A stretch of 64,000 nucleotides of DNA. It comes from Ornithodoros turicata. Its lineage: Eukaryota; Arthropoda; Arachnida; Ixodida; Argasidae. Under the pieces are notes generated by a model that was given only the letters and a program-made list of their open reading frames with translations, was not told the origin of the DNA and did no database searches. Each line of letters starts with the position of its first letter. Within the stretch, counting starts at the first letter, position 1. Shown here one piece after another: positions 20,883 to 31,512 of the stretch. The stretch spans positions 78,960,168 to 79,024,167 of the forward strand of contig NC_088203.1 of NCBI RefSeq assembly GCF_037126465.1, in the 5' to 3' direction. The position numbers and the translations under genes are program-made.

Positions 20883-21885
20883 CGCCAATTTTGTAACACT
20901 GCGTACCTGTAAAGTGTTTCAGAAAAGATATGTGCCTCTATCTTTTTTTTTTTTTTTTGTGAACAAGCAGATGACAGAACAGTGCCGTTGGCGGTACCAT
21001 GCGATGGCAGCGACGTAATAGCGCGAATTCGACAAGCGTTTCAAAAATACCTTCGGCGCACGCGAGCAGACAGCCACCAACGGGCGTAACATCCGGGGGA
21101 AGCGCATTAGCATTCTTATGTGCTGCCGCGATGTGATAATTCAAATTTATGCCGTCGTTTTCCTTCATAATGAAATGGGACGTCTGATTTGTAGTGAGAT
21201 GAGGGGCAAACGGGTAAAATTGGACGAATCGCGGTGGGGCTTACTGTCAGCGATTTTGAAATTTGTCGTAGCTACTGTGCAGGAACCCTCAAACAGAGTA
21301 GTCATGCTGCGTGGCTGAGCAAATGGGATATGCAGAATTATTCGCACTTTTCGTGGAAAGTTGAAGAAGCCGTAGTTGTCAAACGTTAGCGGTGGCTGCG
21401 GTCAGCTTCTTCTCCATTTTATTGCGGTACGTAAAGTGACACGAAATTTTGCTCACTCCTTCCACAGTTTCAAATATGACGTCTCCATATTTTTATTTTT
21501 CAGTCAATCAATCAATCAAATACGAAGTTTGAACGTCCTAATTTATGTTTGACACTCCCTCAAGTTTACGGGGCGGAGTCCTTGAATGGCATCCGCAAAA
21601 AATTAGATCCCTTAGGGAAATACTTCTGTGCCAGTGCACAAAGCAAGTGAATGCAAGCCAGTTTTTTTATTTGATTCAGCGAAATTAAACTTTAAATAAA
21701 GAATGCATCATCAAATTACGATAACCAAATGTAACCGGACGCAGCAGAGATGTTTTTTAGTATGGTACTTTGATGCTCAGTGCTACAAAAGGACCGGTCA
21801 TTTTAATTTGCCGATGCGACAACGAAGAAAAATCGAACATATTTACGCAACCAAAACAACAACGACAAAAAAACACGGAGAACGT
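20883..21885. other. No gene seen
   Basis: A T run at 20943-20959 and AATC repeats near 21503-21519; otherwise no recognisable content. Confidence 0.5.
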
Positions 21886-21889
21886 AAAT

Positions 21890-22605
21890 GAACAACAACG
21901 TGCAATATATGATGAAGGCCACATGGGGTGTTCCACCGCAGGAGTGCGGCATACTACCCTATTTCTGGAGAGACGTTACATGAGAGATATGGGAATCAAG
22001 TAGAACATAGTTGGGCAGTTTCACAGGACAACCGAGACGTCCTCAGGTGCAGTACAGAACAGTAAGAGGAGGAAACGAAAAATGAGCAGCACCAAAGGTC
22101 ATTAGAAAACAGATCACGATAAATATAGAAATACCAAAAGAATGAAACAGAACGAATGAACGTGGAAAGAAAGCGTCTGGAGCAAGCCGGTGATCGTCAG
22201 AAACTCCATAAATATTTAAAGACCCCGGCGGTGTTTGCAAGGGTTTCTCGCAAGATCCCGTGGCTGCAGCCGTGTGGAATGGTTTCCCGCTTGTACTATA
22301 CAACTAAGCACGAGGTATCCGCCTGTACGTTTCGTGTAGCTCCCGTTCTAGGAGGACGTGATCAACATTCGCCGCATCTGGCATCTGACCATGTGCTTGC
22401 GCCGTAAACGGTCTCGAACGGAAAATGACAAAGTCGGATCCACCGAGTGCCCATGAGAGATCCTTCTGCGATGTCCCGACACCATTGCTGCCGAGCGAAT
22501 GACTGAACCATCGTAGACAGGAGTTAACATCCTGTCGATGCTCGACAGCACAACGGGCACGACCGTTCGGGACAAATCAGATTTCGTTTATCATTTTGTG
22601 CAGGT
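21890..22605 (-). pseudogene. I/R1-group element, 3' end
   Basis: The minus strand carries QSFARQQWCRDIAEGSLM, SVDPTLSFSVRDRL, ARCGEC and HVLLERELHETYRR, then ALYSTSGKPFHTAAA and NIYGVSDDHRLAPDAFF across several frames. These are the linker after RNase H, the zinc knuckle and the C-terminal tail of I/R1-group ORF2. The 3' UTR (21890-22150) matches that at 2174-2330, including the pair GGTGTTCCACCGCAGGAGTG / GGTGTTTCACTGCGGTGGTG. It is truncated and frameshifted. Confidence 0.6.
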
Positions 22606-25084
22606 GGCCTTGCAAACCGAAAGCCTTGAAACAGGCACAGTGAAGGCACGACGACTGCTTATAATGATAGACCCCTTGTACTTAGCCCCTGCAGGAAGAA
22701 AATGCAAATAATAATAATAATTAAGAAAGGTATATGCACCGCGGACCGTTCTGTCTTGATCACACCAGGCGACATTTATTCTGGTTTGTAAATCGTTTAC
22801 TACTACCACTACTAGTAATTAATCGGTTACTGTTCGTGAGGCTTTGAACTCGCAATCCCTCTCTATGATGTTCCGCAGACCCAAGCAGTGAGTGACCTAT
22901 GCGCCCATGTGTTGTCTTGCCTTCCGCCATTAACCTTCCTCATAGGGCCAGTGTCTACGAAAGGGGGAGGCGGTTGCACCCCTCCCCCCGAGCCCACCTA
23001 AAGGGGCGCCAAAACGACATCTTTCGGGCAGCAAGAATACGGGGGGGGGGGGGGCGCTAATTTATCACGTGTCCCGCCAAAGGCGAAAAGTAGTCGCCGA
23101 CCCTGCTGACTCAAAACTCTTGCTACTCCTCTATTCACTAAACGAGCTTGCTTGAAGGCTGTCTCTTCTTTCACGCCCTTGAACCTGGAGGATCAAACTC
23201 AGGTCGTCACTAAACGAAGTTGTCAGGTGTCGACAACTTTCGGCGAACTACGAAATACGAAACAACGGAGGGATGATGATGATGATGATAACAGACCATT
23301 ATTGTGCGCTAACAGATGCCGTTGATCAAATTGTATTCAATTGTATTCAATTGCATTCAGGTCTAGTATATTATCTGCTATACATTTCTTGTGTAACAGC
23401 AAGCACAGTAAGGTTATCGAAGAGGAAAAGATGTTGAGAGTCATGTGAACCACAAGAGCAACCGGACAGCACTTGTAGAACTTTTGCGTAAAGGAAGTTT
23501 GTTCAGCGCCTCCTATGTTGTTTTACGAAACTATTATGGGAACATAATGATTTACTTCGGCAATCAGGTTTCCACGTAGCTAACGAGTGAAGAACCGCGT
23601 ACATGGAATATTATACTCATTTCCTTGTACGTCTTCTGTTAGCATGAAAAAGAAGACGCAAAAGAAAAAAAGGAAAACGATACCACAAGAACATAAGAAA
23701 AGAAACGAGTTGCATATTCATTGAAATTTTCATTATCTCTGCAATATGAGACGAAACGTAAGTAAGGAAACTAAGCTTGCGATGTATTCTATTGAAAGAA
23801 AGACAAAAAAAAAAAGCGCTGGATTCAGATTGAAAAGTTCTATCGCCCAAGAAATCAGGGAACGATAATCTTTGTTCGTAATTAAAGAAAACATGACCTG
23901 TACAAAGTATGGTGAGTTATTAATTTGGGGGTTCACGTGAAATGGCGCTTTCATATCCTACTGTGCGCGTAAGTAAACCTTGCAAGCTTTCCTTTGTCTT
24001 TTAGACTCTCTGTATCGGCAATTTCTTATCGCTGAATGGTTATCTGGATCTTTTGAACTGGAGATGAAAATCGCGGATAAAGTTTATGAAGCATGAATCC
24101 TTGAAAGGAAAATGATGTAACCATTTTAATCGTGAGTGGCACTGCCTCCCATAGTCACAAAACCGCACATATATGCTGACTACGAGAAACAACATCAGCA
24201 ACCCTACCTGTGCAGTTACCATACCAACTTCTCCTGGGCGTTAGAAAAAATACTACAACCGCGTGGCATAGGGTACGCTTGCCTAAATTGGAACCCCTAA
24301 GGAAAACCTGGGGTGCAGCCTGAAAGGTTAAGCCCCAGATCAGAACGACATAGGTCTCTGATACCTCGTTAAATGTACTATGGATAGGTGCTCTTGTATT
24401 TTCTTCTTCTTCTTCTTCTTCTTTTTCAAGATTTGGCTTAGTTGTCCAATAAAGAAAGCCGCTTCCAAAACTGGAACCTTGACGTCCCTAAATTGGACTT
24501 TCTACAGAGAAGACGTCTTTTTTTCCTTCTTCTTCCTCTTCTTCTTACATTACGACTCAAAGGTTCGCCGACTGTCACGAGAAGTGGCCTAAATCTGAAA
24601 ATATATATATTGAAACTTCTGTGGCGGAGTATATCACTTGGGCACAGGAAAAAAAAAATAACACATAAGGGGTGAGGTCGCAGAGCAGTGCGCAATACGT
24701 GTCGTCAAGTCAGTGAGGATGTGGTGGTCAAAGTTAGGCAACGTTCTCTGAGCTGTACCAACTTTCACGTGCACTGGATATAAGTGGTCTACATGTCCTG
24801 TTTGCATGTAGCAAAAGCATCGCGTTGCAATATAAGACACGCGTAATGGACCAACATTAGCAAACACTCTCGTTTGCTAACACTAACGTAAAACGTACAT
24901 GAGTGCGCCCCTGCACGCTGGTACACCCATATGTGTAACTACTCTTGATGTACTATGTATACTTCCCAGCAGTGGACATCCCAGTGTAAACACCAGCATC
25001 ACAGAACGCAGAATACATTAGATGACAAGGCAGAAAATTACGTGCAGGAGTAACAGAAAGAAAACTCAACTCACGTGTGCGGTG
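22606..25084. other. No gene seen; simple repeats
   Basis: Contains a poly-G run (23041-23054), GAT units (23274-23289), three tandem ATTCAATTGT-type units (23331-23360), a TTC microsatellite (24403-24424) and a second TTC-rich tract (24525-24546). No coding sequence recognised. Confidence 0.5.
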
Positions 25085-25330
25085 GTGGTGGTGGTGCTGG
25101 TCTGAAAGGGCTCGCCGTTGTCGGCCTCACATAAGGTGGGCAACGTCACGACTGACGCTCTGCGGGAATGTGCGTCTTGGGCCGACTTCTAAGGGAACTG
25201 TGCCGATATATGTCTGAAAGCGTCTGAGGAAAACCCAGGAAAAACCCCAGACAGCACAGTCGGCACCGGGATTCAAACCCGGCTACCTCCCAGCCTCGAC
25301 GTGACATGGCCAGCTCGCGTGGCTCAGTGG
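25085..25330 (-). mobile_element. SINE-2, long copy
   Basis: The reverse complement reads GACGTGACATGG-side head, then an almost canonical B box GGTTTGAATCC (GGATTCAAACC at 25270-25280). The body carries TGTCTGGGGTTTTTCC and CAGACGCTTTCAGACATATA, then GAGGCCGACAACGGCGAGCC and a tail of ACC triplets (25082-25098 on the plus strand as GGT). Expected polymerase III promoter elements are partly intact. Confidence 0.7.
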
Positions 25331-25427
25331 TCAACTCAAGTGTGCCCCGCGGGACTTAACGCGCCGGCGCCCAACCCCACCACTGCTCCTGAACCTCATC
25401 TACGTGGTGACAGCAGCTGCTATATGG

Positions 25428-25600
25428 ACCGGCCTCGGCAACTCATTCCGTAACGTGTTGGCTTGCTGAGTTCAAGATCGCGGCTTCGATCCCGACAGAG
25501 GGCGGCAGCAATGTGGGAGAGGTAAACATGAGGGCGAGAATGTGTTGAGCGTGTTGGACGAGACTGAACATGATTGAGAACGCGGAGGGCCAAAGCGTTT
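25428..25600 (+). mobile_element. tRNA-like SINE head (SINE-3)
   Basis: GGACCGGCCTCGGCAACTC resembles the SINE-1 start, but the rest differs. A B-box-like GGCTTCGATCCC lies at 25483-25494, and the downstream body (GAGAGGTAAACATGAGGGCG) has no second copy here. The T run at 25599-25606 could terminate polymerase III. Confidence 0.4.
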
Positions 25601-25609
25601 TTTTTCTTT

Positions 25610-26129
25610 CGGTGGGTATAGGGCCTTGCTTTCTCCTGAGGAAAAGAAGCGGGTTGTGAGCATTCCCTACTCCCATAGATTTGCTCACAGGGTTAAAAAA
25701 AAGTCCTTTCCCGTACAAATTGTTTTTCGCTGCGCCATTAAACTGGCCGGAATGATCCCCGCGGTAAATAGACCAAGAACCAATGCAGAATGTCAAGTTA
25801 ATCACGGCAGTATGATTTTTAGTCCGTCCAACTCCAACTCCAATCACGGCAACAGATTTGTTCCATGCAAAAGAGGTGTCATATACTCCCTCCCGCTATC
25901 CTGCAGGGCACAATATATCTGCCAATCGTCACAATGTCTAAATGTTCGGCTCCTCCCACACAGGGCGAAAATTCGAGCTCAGTCACATGACATGCCTTTA
26001 AGGCTAGAAGACCGCCTACGCTCCTGCCCTACATGCACTCCTCTCTACCACAGTGCCTCTGTTCTTCACAGACACCATTCTAGGCTTGGACGCGAGATAT
26101 TAGAAGCGACCTCATACATCAGTCTTCCA
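25610..26129 (+). pseudogene. Penelope-like element 2: RT end and GIY-YIG start
   Basis: An open frame covers LLSPEEKKRVVSIPYSHRFA, followed by the linker with VQIVFRCAIKLAGMIPAVNR. The GIY-YIG endonuclease core CKRGVIYSLPLSC, YICQSSQCLNVRL and the distal HHSRLGREILEA complete it. SIPYSH after the RT thumb and the IYSLPLSC..YIGQ pattern mark a PLE lineage different from PLE-1 at 29419. In the core, glycine of YIGQ is cysteine and the following arginine region is altered (LLPHR), so the nuclease is probably inactive. The RT itself is missing upstream. The frame is interrupted at 26130 by a hAT-like MITE and resumes at 26814. Confidence 0.75.
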
Positions 26130-26812
26130 TAGGGTTGCCACCTTTCGTAGTGAAAAATACCGGCTGAGGGAGAGGAGGTGGTATAGAGGGAAAGGGGAAA
26201 TGCTCGCGGGAAAGGGAAAGTATGTGAGGGGTGGATGAAGACACACAGAGACAGAGAGATAATACGAGGAAAAATAAGTTCCTGTGTGTGGCTGAATCAT
26301 TGATGTTAGAAACTGCTATAAACAGGCATGAACGGTACACTGGATCATATTGGAGCATCCGGATTGTTATTTACTCTGAAAAACGCATTGATGCAAACAA
26401 ACACTTCTTTGCAGGAGGAGATCTCATGATGGTTGTATACGGCATAAGTTCTATATGGCTCCACACAACCACTAATAGATTGGCACAGCCACTGATCTTG
26501 TCCCCTCCGAACACAAGACTTGGTGGATAACAATGATGATAATAATAATAATGATGACAATAACAATGATAATAATAATGATGATGAATAACTAAGAAAA
26601 CGACTGTTGACTGCGGAGTTGGGACTTTGCTTCTGATTTATTCAAGCTGTAGTGGAATGTTGAAGCGAAAACTTTGCAAAAGCCCCTGTGAAAGGTCTTG
26701 AGCCACAAATACCGGCAAAAGGCTGCCGGTAATCACCTTCCTACCGGCAACCGGCAGAGTGAGCAAATAACCGGCCTTGCCGGTATAATACCGGCCTGGT
26801 GGCAGCCCTATA
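26130..26812. mobile_element. hAT-like MITE with 8-bp target duplication
   Basis: Ends TAGGGTTGCCACC and GGTGGCAGCCCTATA are inverted repeats, and GTCTTCCA is duplicated at 26122-26129 and 26813-26820. It splits the PLE-2 reading frame, which confirms both borders. Subterminal parts contain repeated ACCGGC motifs on the right (26711-26794) and TACCGGC on the left. The middle holds an imperfect AAT/ATG simple repeat (26531-26588). It carries no transposase. Eight-base duplications are characteristic of the hAT superfamily. Confidence 0.8.
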
Positions 26813-26894
26813 GTCTTCCAACAACGTGAGTCAGAGGTCAGTCAACCTGTCACCGCTAGAGGTCACCTTTGTTGCCAGGGGCTTTCCTGACTAG
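26813..26894 (+). pseudogene. Penelope-like element 2, C-terminal end
   Basis: Directly after the MITE the frame reads NNVSQRSVNLSPLEVTFVAR and ends at TAG (26892-26894). This is the conserved PLE terminus (pattern CVSxPSxxLxxxE), also present in PLE-1 (CVSEPSISLTREE) and PLE-3 (GVSQPSIDLSPQE). Joined across the target duplication it completes the GIY-YIG domain, apart from its mutations. Confidence 0.75.
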
Positions 26895-27877
26895 AGTTGT
26901 GTGTCCAAATAAAATCAGTTGCTATTTGAACGCCTCCGTGTGTGCTTCGTATTTGTCCCTCCACGTTCTCAATCATGTCCAGGAGGTAAACTTCGAGCAC
27001 CATATGTGTCGGAGATTTCCGGCGCACGTCAAAAGAACCGCAGGAGGTCGAAATTACCCGTAGTCCTACGCTCCGGCACGTGCAGCATGTTGGCACACAA
27101 ATAGGCGGACCCACTTTACGCGTAAATCTATACTCCAATTACTTTTATTACCTGGCGCTATATATAATCGCGCAGGGTTGTCGATAAATAGCATCAATCA
27201 ATTTTATGCCGTGGTCCGAATTAGGCAGGTTTCTCCTGTGCAGTGATTACTTATTTCATTGGTTCACTGATAGATAGGTTCGAAATATTCGGTAGAAACT
27301 GACAGTTCTCTCGCGTCGTTCCCCATAGGTTGGTTGGTTTTTGCTATACGAGTATTATCGCCGTATGGTCTGCCTGCAGAGGTAGCGTTATGTCGCTCGG
27401 GAGGATCAGGAATCCAATTCCTTCCCTCCTTTTTTAGTGACACGCAAATCAATCATATTGGCATAGATACGACTTTTCGAATCAGTACACATTGACGTTG
27501 TCATCTCCAATAGTTTGATTGGCCCAGCATCCCGTTGTCAGTTAGTGAACAGATTTCAAAACTACTTCGACGTCGAAGACCTCGCTGACGTCAAAGAGAG
27601 ATGGGCTGATATTTAAAGGAGCTCTGAAAGCTATCTCAAAAATTTTCCGTTCCGAAAGCGTTGTGGAAGCAGGTAACTCAACTTGATGATGAACACGAAA
27701 ATTCTCTCTGTAGGCGATGTTTTTCCTAGAAAAAACGACACTTGAACATCGCCGCGCGTGTTCCCACTCGACTCGCTCCTCCGGGTCAAACGAGGAGGAG
27801 AATGAAAAAAACATCATTGGTGACGTAATAAAAGTTGAAAGCGGCGACCGCGCTTCTATCCAGGTCACTGCTGACTG
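26895..27877. other. No gene seen
   Basis: A minus-strand open frame of 139 codons (27542-27961) runs into the adjoining MITE and has no recognisable domain. Otherwise nothing. Confidence 0.45.
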
Positions 27878-28110
27878 CACTCTAAAAACAGAGGGGGGGG
27901 GGGGGGGGGTCGAGGTAGCTTGCCGTTGTTCAACTTCAACGTATAGCACGCTGTGCGCCAACCATTGCCACGAATTATATGGTCATCGCTTCTGATTCGA
28001 AGACAAATGTGGGCGTACGTCTTTTTGTGGCAATTTGGATATGAAAATTGCCACAAAAAGGCGTACGCCCCCCTCTCTCTTCGAAACAGAAGCGATAACC
28101 CTATCATTCT
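27878..28110 (+). mobile_element. Palindromic MITE, left part (split by PLE-1)
   Basis: Begins CACTCTAAAAACAGA, then a run of 18 G (27893-27910). It continues AACTTCAACGTATAGCACGC, CAACCATTGCCACGA and CATCGCTTCTGATTCGAAGA, and the mirrored centre GGGCGTACGTCTTTTTGTGG / CCACAAAAAGGCGTACGCCC. It stops in AACCCTATCATTCT, where PLE-1 enters. The rest of the right arm lies at 31513-31567. Confidence 0.75.
28097..28110 (+). repeat. 14-bp target duplication of PLE-1, left
   Basis: AACCCTATCATTCT, repeated at 31499-31512. The two copies lie at the borders where the MITE arm is interrupted and resumes. Confidence 0.85.
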
Positions 28111-28116
28111 CTCGCA

Positions 28117-29240
28117 GAACAAGGAGCAGTCAAAAACAGGGACAACGACACAAGAAGACACACAAACAGAGGCTCCACTATCAACAAGTTTTTACTGAAC
28201 TACACAAGCACATTTATAACCAATGGTGTAGAGGGGAAAAAGGGGGGCAAAAACGGAACACACGTGGGGGCCATAAAAACACGAGGAACAACCGGATCTA
28301 ACTACTCAACTCCAGCTTTTAGTCTGCATTCCAAGAACCCAAACTCTTCCCTTGTTAGCGATATCGACGGCTCACTAACACATTTATCAGACCCATACTT
28401 CATTATCAAAAAGGCCTCGAAAATTTCCCTTTCATTCTTGGATTTGAATCGTCCTCTAATCTTTGTTCTCGGAAACTCTGGAACGCAACCGCAGACCCTA
28501 ACGTGTTCATGCAGGGTACCCCCACCCGTTTTATTTACACAATTCTTATGTTCCATTAAACGTTCATTTAGGCACCGGCCAGATTGGCCGACATAAACCT
28601 TATCACACGAAAGTGGGATTTCATAAACAATGACCTTTTACATTCCACAAGAGGACACCTATGCTTCTTCTCGCACTCTAGTGATACCTGTTCTTGATTC
28701 GTTAACCTAACGAGAGAAGATAGCCTAGAAAAAGACTTAAAAACTACAGGTACACCGAACCTTCCTGCCAATTTTTTAAATGATGCGACGTTTTATGAAT
28801 ATATGGAATCACCCCCGGTCTACCTTCCAATCTTACATGGGACCTCTTTAGACCCTTAACCTCTGTAAGCAACCTATGGAGGATCATCAGCAGTACCTGC
28901 CGAGGAAAACCAGCTTCTTCAAGGCGGTTCAACTGTAGCACAACGCTTTCAGACATGGTATGCACACAAGATTTCTGGAGGGCCTTCCTGACACAGGTCA
29001 ATCCTATCCCATTTTTTACTACTTTTGAATGGTTCGACCCAAAGGGTAACACAGGTTTTCTTGACCTTTGTTTGTACTGCCAACAAGTATGTTCTGAACC
29101 TTCAGAAATACATAGGTCAAGAAACTGGAGTTTGCCACCCACAGGTTTCTCATGTGTAAATTCCAAACCCTGTCCAAAAGAGTAAAACACATTCAGAACT
29201 GCATTCTCTTCCAACTCACTATCAAAAAACAGAAGAAAAT
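28117..29240. repeat. Left arm of 1.12-kb inverted repeat
   Basis: Reverse complement of 30332-31455. Visible differences are two one-base deletions (A-run in the codons HHLKK, and GTCTATTG versus GTCATTG) and a handful of substitutions (for example codons changing L to Q and G to V). Together the arms could form a hairpin with a loop of about 1.09 kb. Confidence 0.85.
28302..29214 (-). pseudogene. PLE-1 partial ORF in the left arm
   Basis: Corresponds to residues about 305-617 of the long ORF: the RT palm end and thumb (LQFLDLCIS), linker and GIY-YIG domain. Two single-base deletions, near 28777 and 28630, break the frame into three pieces (29214-28744, 28771-28568 and 28556-28302). The catalytic RT motifs are outside this copy. 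Confidence 0.8.
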
Positions 29241-29249
29241 TTAAGCAAG

Positions 29250-29418
29250 TTGACTAAATGTGTCACTGAGATCATGTGGGGTCAAGTGGTCCCATATCTT
29301 CCAAAAGGCGGAAGGAAGCGGGAGACTACGCATGTAGGTGTTAGATGTATGGAAGGAGCGTCTGTTTCAGATGACATCGTGGAACAGTTGGGCTTAGGGC
29401 CTAAGTTTTGTCCCCAGT
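29250..29418 (+). pseudogene. PLE-1 N-terminal coding part, shifted frame
   Basis: The frame reads VSDDIVEQLGLGPKF, matching the N-terminal motif that precedes RT motif 0 in PLEs (LSxxExxLLxxGLKFxP). It lies one frame away from the long ORF: the T run at 29405-29408 in AAGTTTTGTCCCC appears to carry one extra base, since removing one T would continue KF into the long-ORF frame VPSVPAVKK. The start of the element's protein is either truncated here or lost at 29240. Confidence 0.55.
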
Positions 29419-31272
29419 GTGCCGGCTGTCAAGAAAGTGTCTATGATCAGGGAGCTATGCCTCTCGGTACCAGACCTTGAGAGGACCAGGTTCGTAAAAG
29501 AGGGTGTTGCGTGCCTAGTGAAGACTGAGGACAAAAGGAGGACTGGAATGAAAGTGGACTTCAGAAGTATTCCGGAAAAGCTGAGGCAAGACGACCTGAG
29601 ATTGTTGGAAGCGGATAAGGATGGTTGCTTTGTCTTATTGACTACAGGGATGTATCAGGAAAAAGCAGGTCAGGCTTTAGTACCAAACTTTAAAGTATCT
29701 AAGGAAGAAGGGGTTAGAAAAACCGTTATACATAGATGCAAGGACCTAACGTTGTTTTCTCTAGCAAAAACAATTGGTAATGTAAAGAAGGATGTTTTGG
29801 ACGTGTTTTTCACTGCTAAGATTCATAAGCCTCTCGTTCCGTTCAGACCTATAGTCTCTGAAAGAGGGACCTGGCAGAAGGAGCTTGGTGCTTACATTCA
29901 GAAAGGGCTACGTAGTTTACAGATTGTGGATCCGTTTAGAGTACGTGACTCCATGGAAGTTGCGAAATTTTTGAAGGAAAATGAAGGGGTCGCTTTCAAA
30001 TTTATGTCGGTTGATGTAAAGGACTTATATTACTCCCTTCCTACTGAAGGTTTGAAGCACTGTGTAAAGCTTTGCATTGAACAGAGTGGTGTTGTCGGCT
30101 TTCAAAATGAGTGCGGCGTTAGTGTTGATGACTTTGTAGAGTTACTCATGCTGTACTTAAAGTCGTTAAGGGTCTCTTTTGGCGAGCAGATTTATACTCA
30201 GAAATCAGGGGTGTGTATTGGTTCCAGCATTGCTCCGCTTCTGTCAGATATTTTTTTGGGGCAATTTGATGTTAGCATTAATGAATCTTTGCAGAATTTA
30301 GGTGTAAAGAAGGTTTTTAGATTTGTAGATGATTTTCTTCTGTTTTTTGATAGTGAGTTGGAAGAGAATGCAGTTCTGAATGTGTTTTACTCTTTTGGAC
30401 AGGGTTTGGAATTTACACATGAGAAACCTGTGGGTGGCAAACTCCAGTTTCTTGACCTATGTATTTCTGAAGGTTCAGAACATACTTGTTGGCTGTACAA
30501 ACAAAGGTCAAGGAAACCTGTGTTACCCTTTGGGTCGAACCATTCAAAAGTAGGAAAAAATGGGATAGGATTGACCTGTGTCAGGAAGGCCCTCCAGAAA
30601 TCTTGTGTGCATACCATGTCTGAAAGCGTTGTGCTACAGTTGAACCGCCTTGAAGAAGCTGGTTTTCCTCGGCAGGTACTGCTGATGATCCTCCATAGGT
30701 TGCTTACAGAGGTTAAGGGTCTAAAGAGGTCCCATGTAAGATTGGAAGGTAGACCGGGGGTGATTCCATATATTCATAAAACGTCGCATCATTTAAAAAA
30801 ATTGGCAGGAAGGTTCGGTGTACCTGTAGTTTTTAAGTCTTTTTCTAGGCTATCTTCTCTCGTTAGGTTAACGAATCAAGAACAGGTATCACTAGAGTGC
30901 GAGAAGAAGCATAGGTGTCCTCTTGTGGAATGTAAAAGGTCTATTGTTTATGAAATCCCACTTTCGTGTGATAAGGTTTATGTCGGCCAATCTGGCCGGT
31001 GCCTAAATGAACGTTTAATGGAACATAAGAATTGTGTAAATAAAACGGGTGGGGGTACCCTGCATGAACACGTTAGGGTCTGCGGTTGCGTTCCAGAGTT
31101 TCCGAGAACAAAGATTAGAGGACGATTCAAATCCAAGAATGAAAGGGAAATTTTCGAGGCCTTTTTGATAATGAAGTATGGGTCTGATAAATGTGTTAGT
31201 GAGCCGTCGATATCGCTAACAAGGGAAGAGTTTGGGTTCTTGGAATGCAGACTAAAAGCTGGAGTTGAGTAG
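29419..31272 (+). CDS. Penelope-like reverse transcriptase with GIY-YIG endonuclease
   Basis: An uninterrupted frame of 617 residues and the only apparently intact long ORF of the window. RT motifs in order: FRPIVS at about 142-147, motif A SVDVKDLYYSLP with aspartate 199, motif B GVCIGSSIAPLLSDIFLGQF, and the catalytic box FRFVDDFLLF with aspartates 304-305. FVDD replaces the YxDD usual elsewhere, which is acceptable in PLEs. Motif E is LQFLDLCIS. The C-terminal GIY-YIG nuclease has VYEIPLSC (about 510-517), VYVGQSGRC (520-528), LNERLMEH with arginine 532 and the end motif CVSEPSISLTREE. Cysteines and a histidine (CEKKHRCPLVEC) form a possible zinc site before it. The nuclease nicks the target and the RT copies element RNA. 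The N-terminal portion is cut off by a frameshift just upstream, so the full protein may not be made. Confidence 0.9.
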   Translation: MPAVKKVSMIRELCLSVPDLERTRFVKEGVACLVKTEDKRRTGMKVDFRSIPEKLRQDDLRLLEADKDGCFVLLTTGMYQEKAGQALVPNFKVSKEEGVRKTVIHRCKDLTLFSLAKTIGNVKKDVLDVFFTAKIHKPLVPFRPIVSERGTWQKELGAYIQKGLRSLQIVDPFRVRDSMEVAKFLKENEGVAFKFMSVDVKDLYYSLPTEGLKHCVKLCIEQSGVVGFQNECGVSVDDFVELLMLYLKSLRVSFGEQIYTQKSGVCIGSSIAPLLSDIFLGQFDVSINESLQNLGVKKVFRFVDDFLLFFDSELEENAVLNVFYSFGQGLEFTHEKPVGGKLQFLDLCISEGSEHTCWLYKQRSRKPVLPFGSNHSKVGKNGIGLTCVRKALQKSCVHTMSESVVLQLNRLEEAGFPRQVLLMILHRLLTEVKGLKRSHVRLEGRPGVIPYIHKTSHHLKKLAGRFGVPVVFKSFSRLSSLVRLTNQEQVSLECEKKHRCPLVECKRSIVYEIPLSCDKVYVGQSGRCLNERLMEHKNCVNKTGGGTLHEHVRVCGCVPEFPRTKIRGRFKSKNEREIFEAFLIMKYGSDKCVSEPSISLTREEFGFLECRLKAGVE

Positions 31273-31455
31273 TTAGATCCGGTTGTTCCTCGTGTTTTTA
31301 TGGCCCCCACGTGTGTTCCGTTTTTGCCCCCTTTTTTCCCCTCTACACCATTGGTTATAAATGTGCTTGTGTAGTTCAGTAAAAACTTGTTGATAGTGGA
31401 GCCTCTGTTTGTGTGTCTTCTTGTGTCGTTGTCCCTGTTTTTGACTGCTCCTTGT
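30332..31455. repeat. Right arm of 1.12-kb inverted repeat
   Basis: Inverse of 28117-29240. It covers the last 313 codons of the PLE-1 ORF and the 3' region up to GCTCCTTGTT; the 3' 43 bases (to 31498) have no counterpart on the left. Confidence 0.85.
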
Positions 31456-31498
31456 TCTCCGAGTCATGTACCAACAAGCCCATCAAGCTACTCTAGTC

Positions 31499-31512
31499 AA
31501 CCCTATCATTCT
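31499..31512 (+). repeat. 14-bp target duplication of PLE-1, right
   Basis: AACCCTATCATTCT, identical to 28097-28110. The MITE right arm continues immediately afterwards. Confidence 0.85.

Larger units (their letters stand above)
28111..31498 (+). mobile_element. Penelope-like element 1, inverted-arm copy
   Basis: The unit between the 14-bp duplications consists of a minus-oriented partial copy (about 28117-29240), a forward copy starting about 29241 with the long ORF, and a right end extending 43 bases beyond the inverted repeat (31456-31498). The partial copy is the inverse of 30332-31455. It contains the last 310 or so codons and the 3' region, so two 3' ends face outward and the 5' ends meet at 29240. 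Inverted or tandem terminal arrangements with a short one-sided extension are known for Penelope elements. The arms differ by only a few bases, indicating recent insertion. Confidence 0.85.

Noticed and set aside
27542..27961. 139-codon minus-strand ORF
   Set aside because: Its start lies in the poly-G-bearing arm of a MITE and no domain is recognisable in the rest.
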